The position numbers and the translations under genes are program-made. Below the pieces are notes generated by a model, which saw nothing but the letters and a program-made list of their open reading frames with translations, made no database searches and had not been told where the DNA came from. Of a stretch of DNA of 64,000 nucleotides, positions 39,432 through 48,900 are shown in pieces. Position 1 is the first letter of the stretch. The number at the start of each line of letters is the position of its first letter. The stretch is taken from positions 1 through 64,000 of the IMG/VR virus record IMGVR_UViG_3300042691_015370, one strand, 5' to 3'. Source of the DNA: a virus.

Positions 39432-39728
39432 ATGATTCAGGTAGCTGAGCCGTTCCCGAACCCAAGATACGATGGTCATGGCATAGCCTACATCACTAGC
39501 AACAGAGTTCACGTATTTGGTGTAGTAAACGAACAGGTTTTGTGGGTTCTTCATAGCTTTCTTGTGAATAATGGAATCAACATCTCCTATTTTGAACCTA
39601 CTGGATCGGGTGCCTGCTTGATATGGGAAAGAAGAGTTGACGGCAAAAAGTATCGCATGCTCAATGGCGTAAATTACTGGGACTCGGGCATGACGCTTGA
39701 TGCTTGTGGAATACTGAGACTCAATTAA
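39432..39728 (+). CDS. AEPF-family protein, copy 1
   Basis: Ninety-eight residues starting MIQVAEPFPNPRYDG behind AAGGTGATCG. The same N-terminal block (hydrophobic-A-x-P-F-x-x-P-R) opens the proteins at 41315 and 43921. After it come beta strands, a helix (NEQVLWVLHSFLVNNG) and beta strands. Function unknown; the copies are too divergent to be recent duplicates. Confidence 0.65.
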   Translation: MIQVAEPFPNPRYDGHGIAYITSNRVHVFGVVNEQVLWVLHSFLVNNGINISYFEPTGSGACLIWERRVDGKKYRMLNGVNYWDSGMTLDACGILRLN

Positions 39729-39743
39729 TGATCGGGGTAAGTT

Positions 39744-40145
39744 ATGGATGTGGGTGACGTGTGTTCATACTGTGAGCTTGAATGCGTAGACTCAGTTACG
39801 AGCGCTTACGGTATGGTTGTTGGTATTGATCCATGTTTGGGGAGACTCCCCGGCGTGAAGAATGCTTGTTGTGGGCACGGGTTTCCTCAGTATGGTTACA
39901 TTATGTTCGACAACAGCATGGTTATTCGTAACTTTCTGATGGTAGAAGCTTCGCTAGAAGATAGTTCTATCTGGAATTGGATGGACTTTCCACAACCATC
40001 ACTCAACATCAGGCACCGAGAAGAAAGATGGCGTTGGATGGGTGAGCCTTACATGAATCATTTTTTCAACAACTTGGTTGGACTGTTTGGTCATCCATAT
40101 GATCCAGAGCTATGGAATCCTGAAGTTGTGAAGGGTTTTGCGTAA
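39744..40145 (+). CDS. Hypothetical Cys-rich protein
   Basis: A 133-residue protein. CSYCELEC near the start and NACCGHGFPQYG suggest a metal site; the C-terminal half has DFPQPSLNIRHREERWRWMG, rich in Arg and Trp. Unknown function. Confidence 0.6.
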   Translation: MDVGDVCSYCELECVDSVTSAYGMVVGIDPCLGRLPGVKNACCGHGFPQYGYIMFDNSMVIRNFLMVEASLEDSSIWNWMDFPQPSLNIRHREERWRWMGEPYMNHFFNNLVGLFGHPYDPELWNPEVVKGFA

Positions 40146-40429
40146 TGACAGAGTTTGAAATCATAGACACTGACGAGGTAGAGTTTAAGGACGAAGACCC
40201 TAAGCAGAAGCCAGTCAAAGCCCCGGTCGTGCGGGTAAACTCCCATAACATCAAACCACCTGCGAAGCGCAGTGTCTCCTACAACGAGGAATACACCAAG
40301 CCTCCGGGCCAGCCACGGATCTATGAGGTAGTCATCGAAACAGTTGACTACAACAAGGGTGGTACGAAGATCAACTACTCGCATACAATAAAGTACAAAG
40401 GTCACGAGGAATTCTTTGCAGATGAGTGA
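40145..40429 (+). CDS. Hypothetical charged protein
   Basis: Ninety-four residues. N-terminal 60 residues are charged and Pro-rich, probably disordered (KQKPVKAPVVRVNSHNIKPP); the end is beta. TAATG-coupled. Confidence 0.55.
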   Translation: MTEFEIIDTDEVEFKDEDPKQKPVKAPVVRVNSHNIKPPAKRSVSYNEEYTKPPGQPRIYEVVIETVDYNKGGTKINYSHTIKYKGHEEFFADE

Positions 40430-40607
40430 AACTAAGCCTTTTGAATACTACGCACGCTTCCTAGAAGGCATAGCCTTTCAGTTTCAGTACGTCCCTCAGG
40501 ATGACTGGACATATGATAGCGATGACATTAACGATCTCAAAAGTGCAGCATCTCTACTGAGAGAGTTTGCCGAGAAAGCATGGATGTACGATGAACCCTG
40601 CAAGTAG
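40422..40607 (+). CDS. Hypothetical acidic protein
   Basis: Sixty-one residues (MSETKPFEYYARFLEGIAFQ), helical, overlapping both neighbours. No motif. Confidence 0.55.
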   Translation: MSETKPFEYYARFLEGIAFQFQYVPQDDWTYDSDDINDLKSAASLLREFAEKAWMYDEPCK

Positions 40608-40869
40608 AATTAGAGTAAACCATATTCCCCAGATTCCAATGCAGGGATTCAAAGTTGACTGCAAGGATATTGATACTGCCATTCTACTTGTAGACGTTCT
40701 CTGCAAATACGATCTTTTTCAGTACGAGAATAATATCAAACCAGACTATGCCAACATTTCCATTATTGAGTACCTAGACTCTGAGGGTGAATGGTGCAGT
40801 CTCGATGATTACGAGCTTGCAGATTATCTACAGGGCGAACTGACCGTAGAAGAAATTCTATCATGGTAG
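40591..40869 (+). CDS. Hypothetical protein
   Basis: Ninety-two residues starting MNPASRIRVNHIPQIPM within the previous gene. Mixed alpha/beta with acidic C terminus (YLQGELTVEEILSW). Unknown. Confidence 0.55.
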   Translation: MNPASRIRVNHIPQIPMQGFKVDCKDIDTAILLVDVLCKYDLFQYENNIKPDYANISIIEYLDSEGEWCSLDDYELADYLQGELTVEEILSW

Positions 40870-40873
40870 CGGC

Positions 40874-41131
40874 ATGAGTGTAGAAGATTACCTCAACAGA
40901 ACTACATATATAGAAGTTTCTAGATCACTCCTACTGTCTCTTGTAGACACAGAAGACTGCTGGTTCGATCACCATGGTGGTTGTCAGGCTCATATGTACT
41001 TGGACTTACGGCCCGGCGAACTATGCCCACAACAGGAGCTTAAGAACATTCTAGAAGCAGAAGACGCTAGATACTATCAGGAACATAAGGACGATCCAGA
41101 AGAATGGGGTGATCCGGTTGCCGCTCAATGA
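40874..41131 (+). CDS. Conserved phage Cys/His protein
   Basis: Eighty-five residues. CWFDHHGGCQAHMYLDLRPG with a later CP forms a C-x3-HH-x2-C-x2-H pattern that I recall from short actinophage proteins of unknown function; metal binding is likely. Confidence 0.6.
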   Translation: MSVEDYLNRTTYIEVSRSLLLSLVDTEDCWFDHHGGCQAHMYLDLRPGELCPQQELKNILEAEDARYYQEHKDDPEEWGDPVAAQ

Positions 41132-41318
41132 TGAAGATTGGAAATGGATCTGGGAACTCAATGACTATGCCGAGCTAGAGCAAGGACTGGACCCTATTGG
41201 TTCCAGCGACATCCTGCGTGACCTCACGCAATGGGCAATGACACTCAAGGAACACCCACCAGTCGAGATGGCATTCAATATTTTTTGGTCTACACACAAA
41301 GCGGACTATGGGCTATGA
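41109..41318 (+). CDS. Hypothetical protein
   Basis: Sixty-nine residues; GTG 41109 or TTG 41118 start, both inside the previous gene. Trp-rich acidic helices (DEDWKWIWELNDYAELEQGL). ATGA into the next gene. Confidence 0.5.
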   Translation: MIRLPLNDEDWKWIWELNDYAELEQGLDPIGSSDILRDLTQWAMTLKEHPPVEMAFNIFWSTHKADYGL

Positions 41319-41662
41319 ACATTGAATTAGCTGAACCATTCTACAATCCTCGCCTCAGTCCACCATATACCTGTTTGGTCGGTGACTACATAATACTCTC
41401 AGGCAAGATCACCTCAGATGTAATACATAATTTGTATGAATTTCTGGCAAGCTCGCCCTTTATGCTCAGGGTAACCAAAACATTTTCGATAGCTGACCCA
41501 GCTAAAATAGAGTGGGAAAGCGAATTAGGTTACAAGTACAGTATAGAGATTGGCAATGCTGGCAAGCCTCTTGCGATACATAAGAAGGGTGACCTTACTA
41601 TAGGTGACACCGTAGCAAATCTATACTACTATCTAAGTGGGTTACGTGAACCAAGAAACTAA
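41315..41662 (+). CDS. AEPF-family protein, copy 2
   Basis: A 115-residue protein starting MNIELAEPFYNPRLSP. The N-terminal block matches copies 1 and 3; then strands, a helix (SDVIHNLYEFLASS) and strands ending in a second helix. ATGA-coupled. Function unknown. Confidence 0.65.
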   Translation: MNIELAEPFYNPRLSPPYTCLVGDYIILSGKITSDVIHNLYEFLASSPFMLRVTKTFSIADPAKIEWESELGYKYSIEIGNAGKPLAIHKKGDLTIGDTVANLYYYLSGLREPRN

Positions 41663-41798
41663 AATGTGGTACGATCTAGCCGGATGGGTTGGAGTACTCG
41701 ACTCATGGCAGCATCGTTATGAGCATTTTCCCATTCCACAAAGGTTGCGGCGATACATCTGCGATCTGTGTGACGATAGAGTCAGAGGTGACAAGTGA
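41646..41798 (+). CDS. 50-residue CxxC protein
   Basis: GTG start (ATG 41664 alternative), MNQETKMWYDLAGWVGVLDS, ending with RRYICDLCDDRVRGDK. The single CxxC would need a partner for zinc binding. GTGA overlap with the next gene. Confidence 0.5.
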   Translation: MNQETKMWYDLAGWVGVLDSWQHRYEHFPIPQRLRRYICDLCDDRVRGDK

Positions 41799-42340
41799 GC
41801 GAACGAACTCCAGAACTAGACGAGTTTCTGTCCCGATACGAGGCGGATCACAACGAGTGGTGGCGGATAGAGTGTGGTCACCACATGAACCTGTTTGACA
41901 TGGCAGTCGAACGTATGAAGGCAGCAGAGGACGCCACCGCCCGCTTCGGTATCCCGCTCTACGCCATGCTCGACTTGTGGATGGCACTCGGCGGCGATCC
42001 CACCGAGTTTGACCGGTGGTCGGAAGAACCTGAGATGTATCCCGTCGAGATGTGGTCGTTCCTGCTGGCCGCAGTGCGAGGCGACGATCTGACAGTGAAC
42101 CACAACCCGCCACCGGGACGCCTGCTGGACGTGGTGAACGCTAGGGCGGGGTCGGTGGACCCCGAGGGGGAGTGGCCTCCCGGTCACAGCTTCATTCCCG
42201 GTGCTGCACCCGCTGGCCTGCCCGCTCGGCCGTCGGTGTGCCCGACGTGCGGGAGCGACGACCCCCGCCATCGAAACATCATCAGGAACGAAGGCCGGTC
42301 GAGGCTTCGGTGGCACTCGATGACCTGCCCGAGCGACTAG
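41795..42340 (+). CDS. GC-rich acquired gene with zinc-finger tail
   Basis: A 181-residue protein with GTG start. The DNA from about 41,930 on is far richer in G and C than both neighbours and uses high-GC third positions, unlike the phage genes around it. N-terminal helical domain (YEADHNEWWRIECGHHMNLF), Pro/Gly-rich linker, C-terminal CPTCGSDDPRHRN with later HSMTC as possible zinc finger. Probably a recent gain from a high-GC actinobacterium or phage. Function unknown. Confidence 0.65.
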   Translation: MSERTPELDEFLSRYEADHNEWWRIECGHHMNLFDMAVERMKAAEDATARFGIPLYAMLDLWMALGGDPTEFDRWSEEPEMYPVEMWSFLLAAVRGDDLTVNHNPPPGRLLDVVNARAGSVDPEGEWPPGHSFIPGAAPAGLPARPSVCPTCGSDDPRHRNIIRNEGRSRLRWHSMTCPSD

Positions 42341-42366
42341 CACTCCCCCGACAGCATGGAGGCGTG

Positions 42367-42699
42367 ATGAATCTCATTACTGAACTCAATGAGCTATTAG
42401 AAGACTGGTCACACCTATCAGATGACCGTGGTTACGCTTGCCGCTATATCGAAGCTGCAATCAATGAACTAACCGCTTCGTACCAAAAGATACGGGAATT
42501 GGACGAGCGTTTGGATGCCACACCCTCACAAAATACAATCAACTATTACGTTAACGCTTTAAGCCGTGCTTACGATGAGCGTGACGCCCTCAAACAAGCA
42601 ATCTTTGAGCACAAGTTCAAGGTAGAGAACTACATAACCTCTAAAAATGAGATCGTATCTCTTATTGATGAGGACCTATGGGCGAATATAGAGAAGTAG
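42367..42699 (+). CDS. Hypothetical coiled-coil protein
   Basis: A 110-residue helical protein (MNLITELNELLEDWSHLSDD) with long heptad-like stretches behind GGAGGCG. AT-richer than the preceding gene. Unknown role. Confidence 0.6.
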   Translation: MNLITELNELLEDWSHLSDDRGYACRYIEAAINELTASYQKIRELDERLDATPSQNTINYYVNALSRAYDERDALKQAIFEHKFKVENYITSKNEIVSLIDEDLWANIEK

Positions 42700-43370
42700 A
42701 AAAGTGCATCTCTCGTAAACCCGGTGAACCTTACGTTCAGTGTGATTGCTATGCCCATGATTTTGTAGCCGAGCTACTGAATGTAGACTCAACAAGAGCC
42801 AATGGATACAAGTCTACCAAGAGCAGGGGTCTTAGTGTTGTTGACGCTAACGGCAAGGCTATCACTGATCCTAGGAAGCGACAGGCAGCTATAGAGCAAG
42901 CCTTTGCCCATCCACCTAGGCCACGCAAACCCAAGGAACCTATTGCTGGGCAACCAACCATTGATCTCACAGAGGCTCGGCTACGCCCTGAACTGCCACA
43001 ACCCGAGGACAGCGACTGGGACCTTTTACCTGTCGCTCGTAAACCAAACCTTGATCTAGAGGTAGCTGAATACTACGAGCGTGCTGGCTACGGCGTAGAA
43101 AAGATTTACGAACTCGGTAAGGCTGAGCCAGTAGATGTAATATACGAATTGCCACCTTATCTTGTGGCTGCCGGTGGAGAGTTCAGTATTCATGGACAAG
43201 CAAATGAAGCAACCCAGTTATTGTATAAGCGCAATGGACGTGCTGTCAGAAGACTACTCCCGACCGATCCAGATCGCTTTGAGCAAGTGGCTAGAGATAT
43301 GATAAAGGAAATGGATCTAGCCGAGCAATTGGTTGAAACAATGATCCCACTGCAAAACGAATGGAGATAA
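42678..43370 (+). CDS. Hypothetical protein, two-part
   Basis: A 230-residue protein. The N-terminal part has CISRKPGEPYVQCDCYAHDF (three Cys and His, possible zinc), a Pro/Lys-rich linker (HPPRPRKPKEPIAG), and a C-terminal helical domain. Starts inside the previous gene. Family not recognised. Confidence 0.6.
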   Translation: MGEYREVEKCISRKPGEPYVQCDCYAHDFVAELLNVDSTRANGYKSTKSRGLSVVDANGKAITDPRKRQAAIEQAFAHPPRPRKPKEPIAGQPTIDLTEARLRPELPQPEDSDWDLLPVARKPNLDLEVAEYYERAGYGVEKIYELGKAEPVDVIYELPPYLVAAGGEFSIHGQANEATQLLYKRNGRAVRRLLPTDPDRFEQVARDMIKEMDLAEQLVETMIPLQNEWR

Positions 43371-43377
43371 GGTCGCT

Positions 43378-43551
43378 ATGATTGTTTGTGTTCGCCACAA
43401 GATTCTCGGTATGCTACCGTGGCACACCCGCTGGCACGTTCATCTTGAAAAGGAAACGATGGCAGTTGGCACTGATGACTACAAAATTATCTTTGAGCTT
43501 CAGGAGTGGGCCAAAGATAAGCTGTTCTGGGAAGTGGAGATCTTCGAATGA
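43378..43551 (+). CDS. Hypothetical 57-residue protein
   Basis: MIVCVRHKILGMLPWHTRWH opens a Trp/His-rich strand region, followed by an acidic helix. ATGA overlap with the next gene supports translation. Confidence 0.55.
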   Translation: MIVCVRHKILGMLPWHTRWHVHLEKETMAVGTDDYKIIFELQEWAKDKLFWEVEIFE

Positions 43552-43946
43552 GAGTTGATGTAATTTCAGTTGCCACGCCGCAAGGTTTGTTCCGGGCGAT
43601 CTGCCCTACGTTCTCTGGTCAGAACTGTATGGATATGGTCAACGCTCTGGTTGAGTGCATCGGTAGAGTAAACCTGCAAGACACGGAGTGGCGTGGAGCT
43701 ATCTACGTAATGCCAGACTACCTGCGACCGAGAAAGCGATACGAGTATCCTCTCAGTGGAGTGTTCCTTTACCCATGGGTAACACGGAACCAGAAGTCAG
43801 CACTCAATCCTCATGCTATGCTAGAAAAGCATGATCAAGAGTCAGTCTGGAACGATCCCAGAAAGCGCTACACAATCCCAAGTCATCGTACATTTATCAT
43901 GCGGCCAAGAGGATGGATTCATGGTTCAGATAGCTCAACCATTTGA
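43548..43946 (+). CDS. Hypothetical protein
   Basis: A 132-residue alpha/beta protein (MRVDVISVATPQGLFRAICP, then SGQNCMDMVNALVECIGR) with a basic C-terminal third. Overlaps the next gene by 26 bases. Function unknown. Confidence 0.6.
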   Translation: MRVDVISVATPQGLFRAICPTFSGQNCMDMVNALVECIGRVNLQDTEWRGAIYVMPDYLRPRKRYEYPLSGVFLYPWVTRNQKSALNPHAMLEKHDQESVWNDPRKRYTIPSHRTFIMRPRGWIHGSDSSTI

Positions 43947-44244
43947 GAAGCCACGAAGAGGTTGGGTTGCTCTCAATAACTGCTGGGAACTGCGTGACAT
44001 GGATGGACCAATGTCACGTAAGGATGTGGAAGAGTTGCGCCGACTTCTACATAACCTTGGTTTTTTGGTTGAGTGGACCGACGATCATCGTGGCCTTACT
44101 CTTCACTGGGTTACTAAAGATAAGCATCTCTTAAATCTCGGACAAAGATCAAGCTTTTATCGGGGAGAAACCCTCCGACTGTCCGATAATGGTACTGTTG
44201 AGATAGTAGTGGCACGTATTGATCTGCCACAAAGACAGTTTTAG
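43921..44244 (+). CDS. AEPF-family protein, copy 3
   Basis: A 107-residue protein starting MVQIAQPFEKPRRGW, then VALNNCWELRDMDGPMSRKD and a helix (VEELRRLLHNLGFLVEW) that aligns in position with those of copies 1 and 2. Last + strand gene; its TAG overlaps the TAA of the converging - strand gene. Confidence 0.65.
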   Translation: MVQIAQPFEKPRRGWVALNNCWELRDMDGPMSRKDVEELRRLLHNLGFLVEWTDDHRGLTLHWVTKDKHLLNLGQRSSFYRGETLRLSDNGTVEIVVARIDLPQRQF

Positions 44245-44567
44245 CCATACTTCCTCTGAAGTCGCTCAAGCTCCTTGAGTTCAGCCTCACGCTTGGCTTC
44301 ACGACGTTGCTTAGCTTCGGCACGCTTCTTGGCTCTAGCCTTCTTGGCCTTTTCTTTCTCGGCCTCTGTCATAGGGCGGTCACCAAAGATTGGGTAGATG
44401 TAGGTGTGGTCCTGAATCCAATCCTGTTCAATACGCAGATTCAACCAGCCTCCCTCAATCAACTCGTCACTGAGGTTCTCAATGTTGGCAAGCGTTTCTT
44501 CAATCGTCTCACCGATAAGTTCGGCAAGATCTTCATGCGCTTTGTCTGCAATGTATTCGTTAGGCAC
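44241..44567 (-). CDS. Lys/Glu-rich coiled-coil protein
   Basis: A 108-residue protein. N-terminal acidic helical half (EDLAELIGETIEETLANIEN) and a long charged C-terminal helix of Lys, Ala, Glu, Arg. Downstream of recA in the same unit, overlapping its end by eight bases. May bind nucleic acid; no family recognised. Confidence 0.65.
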   Translation of the reverse strand: MPNEYIADKAHEDLAELIGETIEETLANIENLSDELIEGGWLNLRIEQDWIQDHTYIYPIFGDRPMTEAEKEKAKKARAKKRAEAKQRREAKREAELKELERLQRKYG

Positions 44568-45522
44568 GGATAGCCTCCATCAGAGAGTTGAACAGGGTAT
44601 CATCAGCACGGAGACAGTCAAGTGCAGCAGGCTTACCCTGCACCTTTTCACCAGTCGTCTTGAACGTGTACCATGCACCACCACGTTCCACTAGACCAGC
44701 ATCAACAGCAAGGTCCAGTAGTGTTGACTCATTGCTGACACCCGTTTCGTACAGGATGTCGAACGTTGCTGTTTTATATGGTGCGCCAGAGCGATGCTTG
44801 ACTGACTTGACCTTAACGGTCTGGCCGATAATGTCCTCACCCTGCTTCACAGCGCCGATGCGAGCAACCTCTAGACGAGTGGAGCACCAGAACTTCAGGG
44901 CGTTACCGCCAGTTGACTCGCTCTGTGGACCGTAGCCCATAGAGCCGATCTTCTCTCGGATCTGGTTCACCCAAATGATAATAACGTCAGACTGCTGACG
45001 ACGGATCATCTCGGTTCCAAGCTTTCTGGTGGCCTGTGACAGCAGACGTGCCACGAGTCCGACGTGAGAGTCACCGAAGTCTCCTTCGATCTCTGCTCTT
45101 GGCGTGAGGCCAGCCACAGAGTCAACCACAATGGCGACAAGATCGTCAGCGACACTGACCTCTTCCATGAGTTCAAAGGTTCGTTCCGCTGTGTCGGGCT
45201 GGGCAAACCACAGTTCATTTAGATTCACGCCAGAGGTTTCGGCAACATGAGGGTCAAGGGCACCCTCAAGGTCAATCAGTAGACATTTACCACGCTTCTG
45301 CGCTTCACCTAGGAACTGCATGGAGATAGATGTCTTGCCGCCACCGGGTCTACCATACAACTCAACCCACTGACCTACCGCAAAGCCACCACTGAGAATA
45401 TCATCAAGTGCTAGTACCCCTGATGGAATCCTCTCAACATCCATCACCTGATCTTCAAGGGTCATCAGTGCGCCTGCATGCACCTTGTTGATCTTCTTCT
45501 GGATTTCATTCATTGTTGGCAT
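44560..45522 (-). CDS. recA: RecA recombinase
   Basis: A 320-residue RecA. Walker A GRPGGGKTS (57-65), LLIDLEGALDP, the Walker B region AIVVDSVAGLTPRAEIEGD, and loop L1/L2 region NQIREKIGSMGYGPQSESTGG followed by NALKFWCSTRLEV. All ATP and ssDNA contact motifs are present; MAW-type C-terminal extension is short. It polymerises on single-stranded DNA and pairs homologous strands. Sits in the replication block with dnaE, unlike most phages, which carry UvsX or Sak-type proteins only. ATG 45513 is an alternative start. Confidence 0.93.
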   Translation of the reverse strand: MPTMNEIQKKINKVHAGALMTLEDQVMDVERIPSGVLALDDILSGGFAVGQWVELYGRPGGGKTSISMQFLGEAQKRGKCLLIDLEGALDPHVAETSGVNLNELWFAQPDTAERTFELMEEVSVADDLVAIVVDSVAGLTPRAEIEGDFGDSHVGLVARLLSQATRKLGTEMIRRQQSDVIIIWVNQIREKIGSMGYGPQSESTGGNALKFWCSTRLEVARIGAVKQGEDIIGQTVKVKSVKHRSGAPYKTATFDILYETGVSNESTLLDLAVDAGLVERGGAWYTFKTTGEKVQGKPAALDCLRADDTLFNSLMEAIRA

Positions 45523-45766
45523 TGCGTGATCTTTCTTCTAGAGTGAGGAATGGAAGGTCTGGTCGCATTCTCTTGGTGGCATCTTCAATCATACCACCAG
45601 TATAGTTTGTGGCAACATACTTGAACTCAGCGTGACAACCTTCAGAGCCAGAGTCAATGCTGTACTCTATGATGGTGTCGTGGTGGGTTTCTCGGGGGTC
45701 CGCTCCCCGGCCACAAGAGCCACAGGTAGAGCGGGTGGGGTCGATGAACAAAACTGCTTCATGCAT
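45506..45766 (-). CDS. Small zinc-finger protein upstream of recA
   Basis: Eighty-six residues from MHEAVLFIDPTRS. STCGSCGRGADPRETHHDT is a zinc-knuckle half with HH as further ligands; a later GCHAEF adds Cys/His. A consensus extended -10 box sits six bases upstream, so translation is probably leaderless. ATG 45784 would overlap that box. Confidence 0.65.
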   Translation of the reverse strand: MHEAVLFIDPTRSTCGSCGRGADPRETHHDTIIEYSIDSGSEGCHAEFKYVATNYTGGMIEDATKRMRPDLPFLTLEERSRNANNE

Positions 45767-45772
45767 GCCCCA

Positions 45773-45781
45773 ATTATACCA
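45773..45781 (-). promoter_or_regulatory. Extended -10 promoter, leaderless start
   Basis: TGGTATAAT on the - strand with the start point expected on the A of ATG 45766. No clear -35 box, as is usual with extended -10 promoters. It would drive the zinc-finger gene, recA and the coiled-coil gene. Confidence 0.55.
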
Positions 45782-45977
45782 CATCGTCTGGATGATCTTC
45801 GATCAGAAAGTGGTGTGGCGGGATCAAACCGTGGTTTCTGAGCGCTTCCCACGAGCATTCGCTTCGCTGTTGCCAGACTGCACAGGGCCAAGAGTGGAAA
45901 GGAGTGCTGCGCCAAAGATGGTACAACACGTTGTTGTGGAGATAGTCTCTAAGTTCTTCAACGGGGACTTCTTCCAT
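45774..45977 (-). CDS. Hypothetical protein between dnaE and the recA unit
   Basis: Sixty-seven residues starting MEEVPVEELRDYLHNNVLYH three bases after the dnaE stop. Trp/His/Cys-rich (RSTPFHSWPCAVWQQRSECS). It ends inside the following promoter region. Unknown function. Confidence 0.5.
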   Translation of the reverse strand: MEEVPVEELRDYLHNNVLYHLWRSTPFHSWPCAVWQQRSECSWEALRNHGLIPPHHFLIEDHPDDVV

Positions 45978-45980
45978 GCA

Positions 45981-48900
45981 CTATTTACGACCAGCAAACT
46001 CCTTAAATAGATTTCTGACATCTTCAACCAACTCATCCGATGGATCTACAGCAATACCATCTGGCAACTGTAGTTTTGTGGACTTACTGACATACAATAG
46101 TACCCCAGTATTCCCATAATGGCTGAGTAGAACGCCCTTGAGTTTAGAGATTGCGCCGTCATCTTGAGCGAAACCCTGCGGCAGATAGAAACTGATGTAA
46201 TGTTCTAACATATCTTCTTCAGCGTTCTCGTTGATTTGTGCGAAGTGCGTGACAATATAGTTACGTTCACCATCATAACTCGTACCTACCTTGAGTGTGA
46301 CGATACCAAGCTCACCTTCCACCAAGTGAGATTTCTTGTATGCTTGCGGGAAACAGACGGTATCCAAATATCCTGTCTGATCACTCACTGTCAGGTTCGC
46401 CATCTTGGCACCCTGTTTAGTGTAACGTGTTTTTAGATCAGTGATATGTACCAGCACCTTACCCTGTTCACCGATGGGCATTTCCTCAAGGTCGTTCACC
46501 GTTACTCCGGTAGCCTGAGCGGTGTACTCATCTAGAGGGTGGCCGGTCACATAGATTCCGATAGCTTGCCGCTCGTTCTCCAACAAGATACGTGGCGGAA
46601 ACTCTTGCTTGGGGATCTTCACGTCCCACATTTCGTTACTGTCAAAGAGGGACTCCTGTCCCTTCTTGACCTTTTTTGCTACCTTGCGGTTCTGGTTGAT
46701 CACATCACCAGCTACAGAGTGTACGCCTAGACGTGTACCAAACTTCTCAAACGCACCAGCCAACGCCAGTGTCTCAACCTGAGGAACCTTGGGACGGATT
46801 CTCTGAATGAAGTCGATGAGGCTGGAGTAGGGACCATTCTCTTTACGTTCATTGACAATCTTCTCGGCAAACTCAACACCAATACTCTTGACCGCCGCAA
46901 GACCTGTACGAATCCCCTCGTCAGTAGCGGTGAAATAGGCGTTTGATGAGTTGATGTCAGGTGACAACACCTGAATTCCCATGGTCCGGGCCTCGTTCAT
47001 GAACACCGCAGCCTTCTCAATCTTGTCCACCACGGACGAGCAAAGAGCAGCCATGTATTCCTTCGGGTAGTTAGCCTTCAGGAACGCTGTTTGATACGAG
47101 ATGTATGCATATCCGTATGCATGTGACTTATTGAAGGAGTACGCCGCAAAGGCTTCAATCATATCGAAGAGTTGCTTGGCAAGTTCGGCCGTGTATCCGT
47201 TGTCGATACAGCCCTGTGTGAACTTGTCTCGCTCGGTCGCCATCTTGTCACGGAGTTTCTTGCCGATGATCTTACGGATACCATCAGCTTCTACCAGTGT
47301 GTAACCAGCAAAGCGGCGTGCGATCTCCATTACCTGCTCTTGGTAGATCATCAGCCCATAAGTAGAACTGAGTATCTCTTTGGCGTCATCATGGAAGAAG
47401 GTGACTGGCTCCCGACCGTTCTTCCTATCTGCATAATCCAAGTGCATGTCCGAGGCCATTGGACCGGGACGATACAGCGCAACTACAGCAGCGATGTCGT
47501 CTATTGAATTGGGTTGCAGTCTCTGCAACAGGCTACGCATAGGTGGAGACTCAAGCTGGAACACTCCAATCGTCTTGCCTTCTCTCAACAGGTTGAAGGT
47601 ATCGAAATCATCAAAGGCCGTGTTCTGGATGCCGGGGTCTTCCCCAAGGATTTCGATGGTGTCACTGATAACGTCTAGGTTGCGTAGACCTAGATAGTCC
47701 ATCTTCAGTAGACCAAGATCCTCAATAGTGTTCTTTTCGTACTGGGTGACGATAGGACCATCAGGTTTGCGCTGGATGGGAATGTAGTCAGTGAGATCAG
47801 TCGGTGTAATCACCACAGCAGCAGCATGTACGCTGTCCTGACGCACCAGATCTTCCAGACCTTTTGCCACGTCCACAATCTGCTTGACCTCAGGGTCAGC
47901 AGCATACATTTGACGTAGCTCTTCTGCGTTCTGGTAACCTGTCTCATAGCGTGGGTTGAGTTCGAAGCACGCATTCAGTGGGGTTGACTCACCCATCACA
48001 AGACCGGGCATGGCTTTAGCTACCTTGTCGCCCGCAGAGGGTGGTAGTCCTAGCACTCTACTCGCATCTCTCACCGCAGCACGGGCACGGATACGTGAGA
48101 ACGTGATGATCTGAGCTACACGATTGGTGCCATACTTATCAATCGTGTACTTGATGAGCATGTCTCGGTATCGTGTATCGAAATCAAGATCGATATCTGG
48201 CAGAGCAATACGTGATGGATTCAGGAACCGCTCAAAGAGCAGCCCGTGACGCATTGGATCAACCCGAGTGATGTCCATGCAGTAGGCGACCAGTGATCCA
48301 GCAGCAGAACCACGAGCAGGACCACGACGAATGTTGTTTCGGTCAGCGAACTTGACGAGATCCCACACGATCAGGAAGTAGGAGGCCAGACCGAGCGTGT
48401 CGATGACCGATAGCTCATAGGCGAGTCGATTTGCGCTTTCCTCTGAGACGCTCCCATATCGCTTCTGGAGGCCCCTTTGGGAAAGATGGGTCAGGTATGC
48501 GATGGGTGTCTCAAAGCCCTCTGGAGGGGCATAGAAGGGCAAATGGAGGGTATCGAAGTCGATGTTGACGTTCGCCCGCTCACCGATGAGCAGCGTATTG
48601 TCACAAGCCTCAGGAATCTCACTGAACAGATACCTCATTTCCTCTGCTGTCTTGAGGTAATGCTGATCAGACTGGAACTTGAACCGCTTCTCGTCACTGA
48701 TCTTGCTATGTGTTTGTACACATAAAAGAGCATCGTGCGCTACGTGGTCGTCGTGATGCACATAGTGGCAATCATTCGCAACGATGGTGGGTGCGTCAAG
48801 TGCCCGTGAAATCTCAATAAGCTGAGGGTTCGTCTTAGCCTGCTCAGGGATACCATGATCCTGAAGCTCAATGAAGAAGTTGTCCTTGCCCACAATCTCC

